Source: Cognatitamlana sp035818475
Lineage (GTDB): Bacteria > Bacteroidota > Bacteroidia > Flavobacteriales > Flavobacteriaceae
Reading direction: 5' to 3'
Length of the DNA stretch: 64,000 bases
NCBI RefSeq assembly: GCF_035818475.1
Contig: NZ_JAYMGV010000001.1
Span: 1,488,001-1,552,000 of the forward strand
Shown one piece after another: positions 63,153 through 64,000 of this stretch. Each line of letters begins with the position of its first letter. Position 1 is the stretch's first letter. Made by a program: the position numbers and the translations under genes. A model generated the notes under the pieces. That model did not search any database. It was not told the origin of the DNA and saw only the letters and a program-made list of their open reading frames with translations.

Positions 63153-64000
63153 TTATCTTAAAATAAAACCATTTTTCATGGGGTCTTTGGGGTCAATAAC
63201 AAAAGTTTGCATGCCGGTAATATGTGCGGTGCCTTCTACCTGGGGGATGACAGCTTTAAAAGCACCATAATCTTCTTCAGAAATTACAGAACCTTTAAAT
63301 ACTGATCCTGTAATACTTTCTATGGTCATGACTTCTCCAAAATGTATTTCTTTTCTGGCTTTATGAATTGCCATTCTTCCGGAAACCCCTGAACCTGTTG
63401 GACAACGATCTACTTCTCCCTCGGCAAAAATGCATACATTTCGGCTTTCAGCCTCGGATGATTGTATTGTGTTATCAATAAAAATGGTGCCATATAAAAA
63501 GCTCAGATCATCTTCATAGGGGTGTCTAATTTCTTTATTGGTGTTCATAACAGCATGTTTTATTTCCATGCCTTTATCTATCAGTGCTCTGTATGAATTC
63601 TGACTCAAATCAAAATCAAAATTGTTTTTAGCCATATCAACATAAGCATAAAAAGCACCTCCATACGCCAGGTCATAAGTGACTTTCCCAAGTGTTTTTG
63701 TGTCTGCGGTATTATCTAAACTAACTACAAAGCTAGGCACACAATGAAACCTTACCCCGGTAACATAACCATTAATAACATTGACATAGGACGTAATTCT
63801 TCCACAAGGCGCATCAATCTTTATTATATTATCACCTTCCTTAGCATCAATCCATTTCATTTCAACAGCAAGTGTTGAGATAGCAATAATAGCATGTCCG
63901 CACATGGTAGAATAGCCTTCATTGTGTAAAAATAGAATACCAAAATCTCCCTCATCATCATTTGGAGGCAATAAAATGCACCCGTACATATCAGCATGAC
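63153..64000 (-). CDS. proline racemase family, probable trans-3-hydroxy-L-proline dehydratase (5' end outside window)
   Basis: 282 codons are visible; the frame runs past base 64000 with HADMYG, part of the family's EPRGHADMYG block, so the true start lies outside. An in-frame ATG at 63989 falls inside this block and is not the start. The first catalytic cysteine is present in TMCGHAI (63900-63902). At the second position, where the epimerase at 56041 has SPCGTGT, this protein has CPTGSGV, so a threonine (63396-63398) replaces the cysteine. In the family, a Cys/Thr pair marks trans-3-hydroxy-L-proline dehydratase. It is convergent with the hydroxyproline operon. Confidence 0.85.
   Translation of the reverse strand, partial: HADMYGCILLPPNDDEGDFGILFLHNEGYSTMCGHAIIAISTLAVEMKWIDAKEGDNIIKIDAPCGRITSYVNVINGYVTGVRFHCVPSFVVSLDNTADTKTLGKVTYDLAYGGAFYAYVDMAKNNFDFDLSQNSYRALIDKGMEIKHAVMNTNKEIRHPYEDDLSFLYGTIFIDNTIQSSEAESRNVCIFAEGEVDRCPTGSGVSGRMAIHKARKEIHFGEVMTIESITGSVFKGSVISEEDYGAFKAVIPQVEGTAHITGMQTFVIDPKDPMKNGFILR

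Overview
The window looks like a chromosome segment of a member of the Bacteroidota, most likely a marine or host-associated Flavobacteriaceae. The support is an AT-rich genome, two SusC/SusD pairs, an ECF sigma/FecR pair feeding an STN-type SusC, many lipoproteins with a short lipobox, LytS/LytTR and TPR-kinase/LuxR two-component pairs, and the fused NagB/PIG-L protein typical of this phylum. No tRNA, rRNA, CRISPR array or intact transposase was seen.

Bases 1-12740 hold a first polysaccharide utilization locus on the + strand: a cut-off GH20 beta-hexosaminidase, a GH20 lipoprotein with a C-terminal PA14-like module, a GH123-type N-acetylgalactosaminidase lipoprotein, then ECF sigma factor, FecR anti-sigma factor, STN-SusC and SusD. 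It is followed by a more G+C-rich PLP-dependent decarboxylase (13258-15123).

Bases 15395-32432 hold a second, amino-sugar locus. On the - strand: SusC, SusD, a hairpin, then NagB/PIG-L, a lipocalin-like lipoprotein, a secreted GH20 and a large FG-GAP/ASPIC lipoprotein. Divergently on the + strand: a LytS-type kinase, a LytTR regulator, a FucP/NagP-type sugar permease and a NagX-like acyltransferase-fold membrane protein. Outer-membrane uptake, GlcNAc release, inner-membrane import and GlcN-6-P deamination therefore sit together. A 9-12-9 direct repeat in the divergent intergenic region matches the geometry of a LytTR binding site.

Bases 32759-50958 are mixed: a TonB-dependent receptor flanked by AraC and LacI regulators, a 48-residue lipoprotein in front of a TPR histidine kinase/LuxR regulator pair, a DUF456 protein, a glycosyltransferase/flippase-like pair, and housekeeping genes (ruvC; hemW, which has no ATG/GTG/TTG start; a cyclase-family protein; DUF4230; MmcQ/YjbR). 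A secreted protein with an internal duplication, a MITE-like inverted-repeat element, a PhnA-like protein and an AraC regulator follow.

Bases 51352-64000 hold what reads as a complete hydroxyproline route combined with proline-specific peptidases: DapA-family deaminase, ketoglutarate-semialdehyde-type dehydrogenase, 4-hydroxyproline epimerase (Cys/Cys), FAD D-amino-acid dehydrogenase, S9 dipeptidyl peptidase, two M24 Xaa-Pro peptidases, a DUF885 lipoprotein and, convergent at the end, a proline-racemase paralogue with a Cys/Thr active site that suggests trans-3-hydroxyproline dehydratase. Together with the GlcNAc/GalNAc loci this suggests growth on animal extracellular matrix (collagen-like peptides plus amino-sugar glycans). 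That is an inference from gene families, not something the sequence proves.
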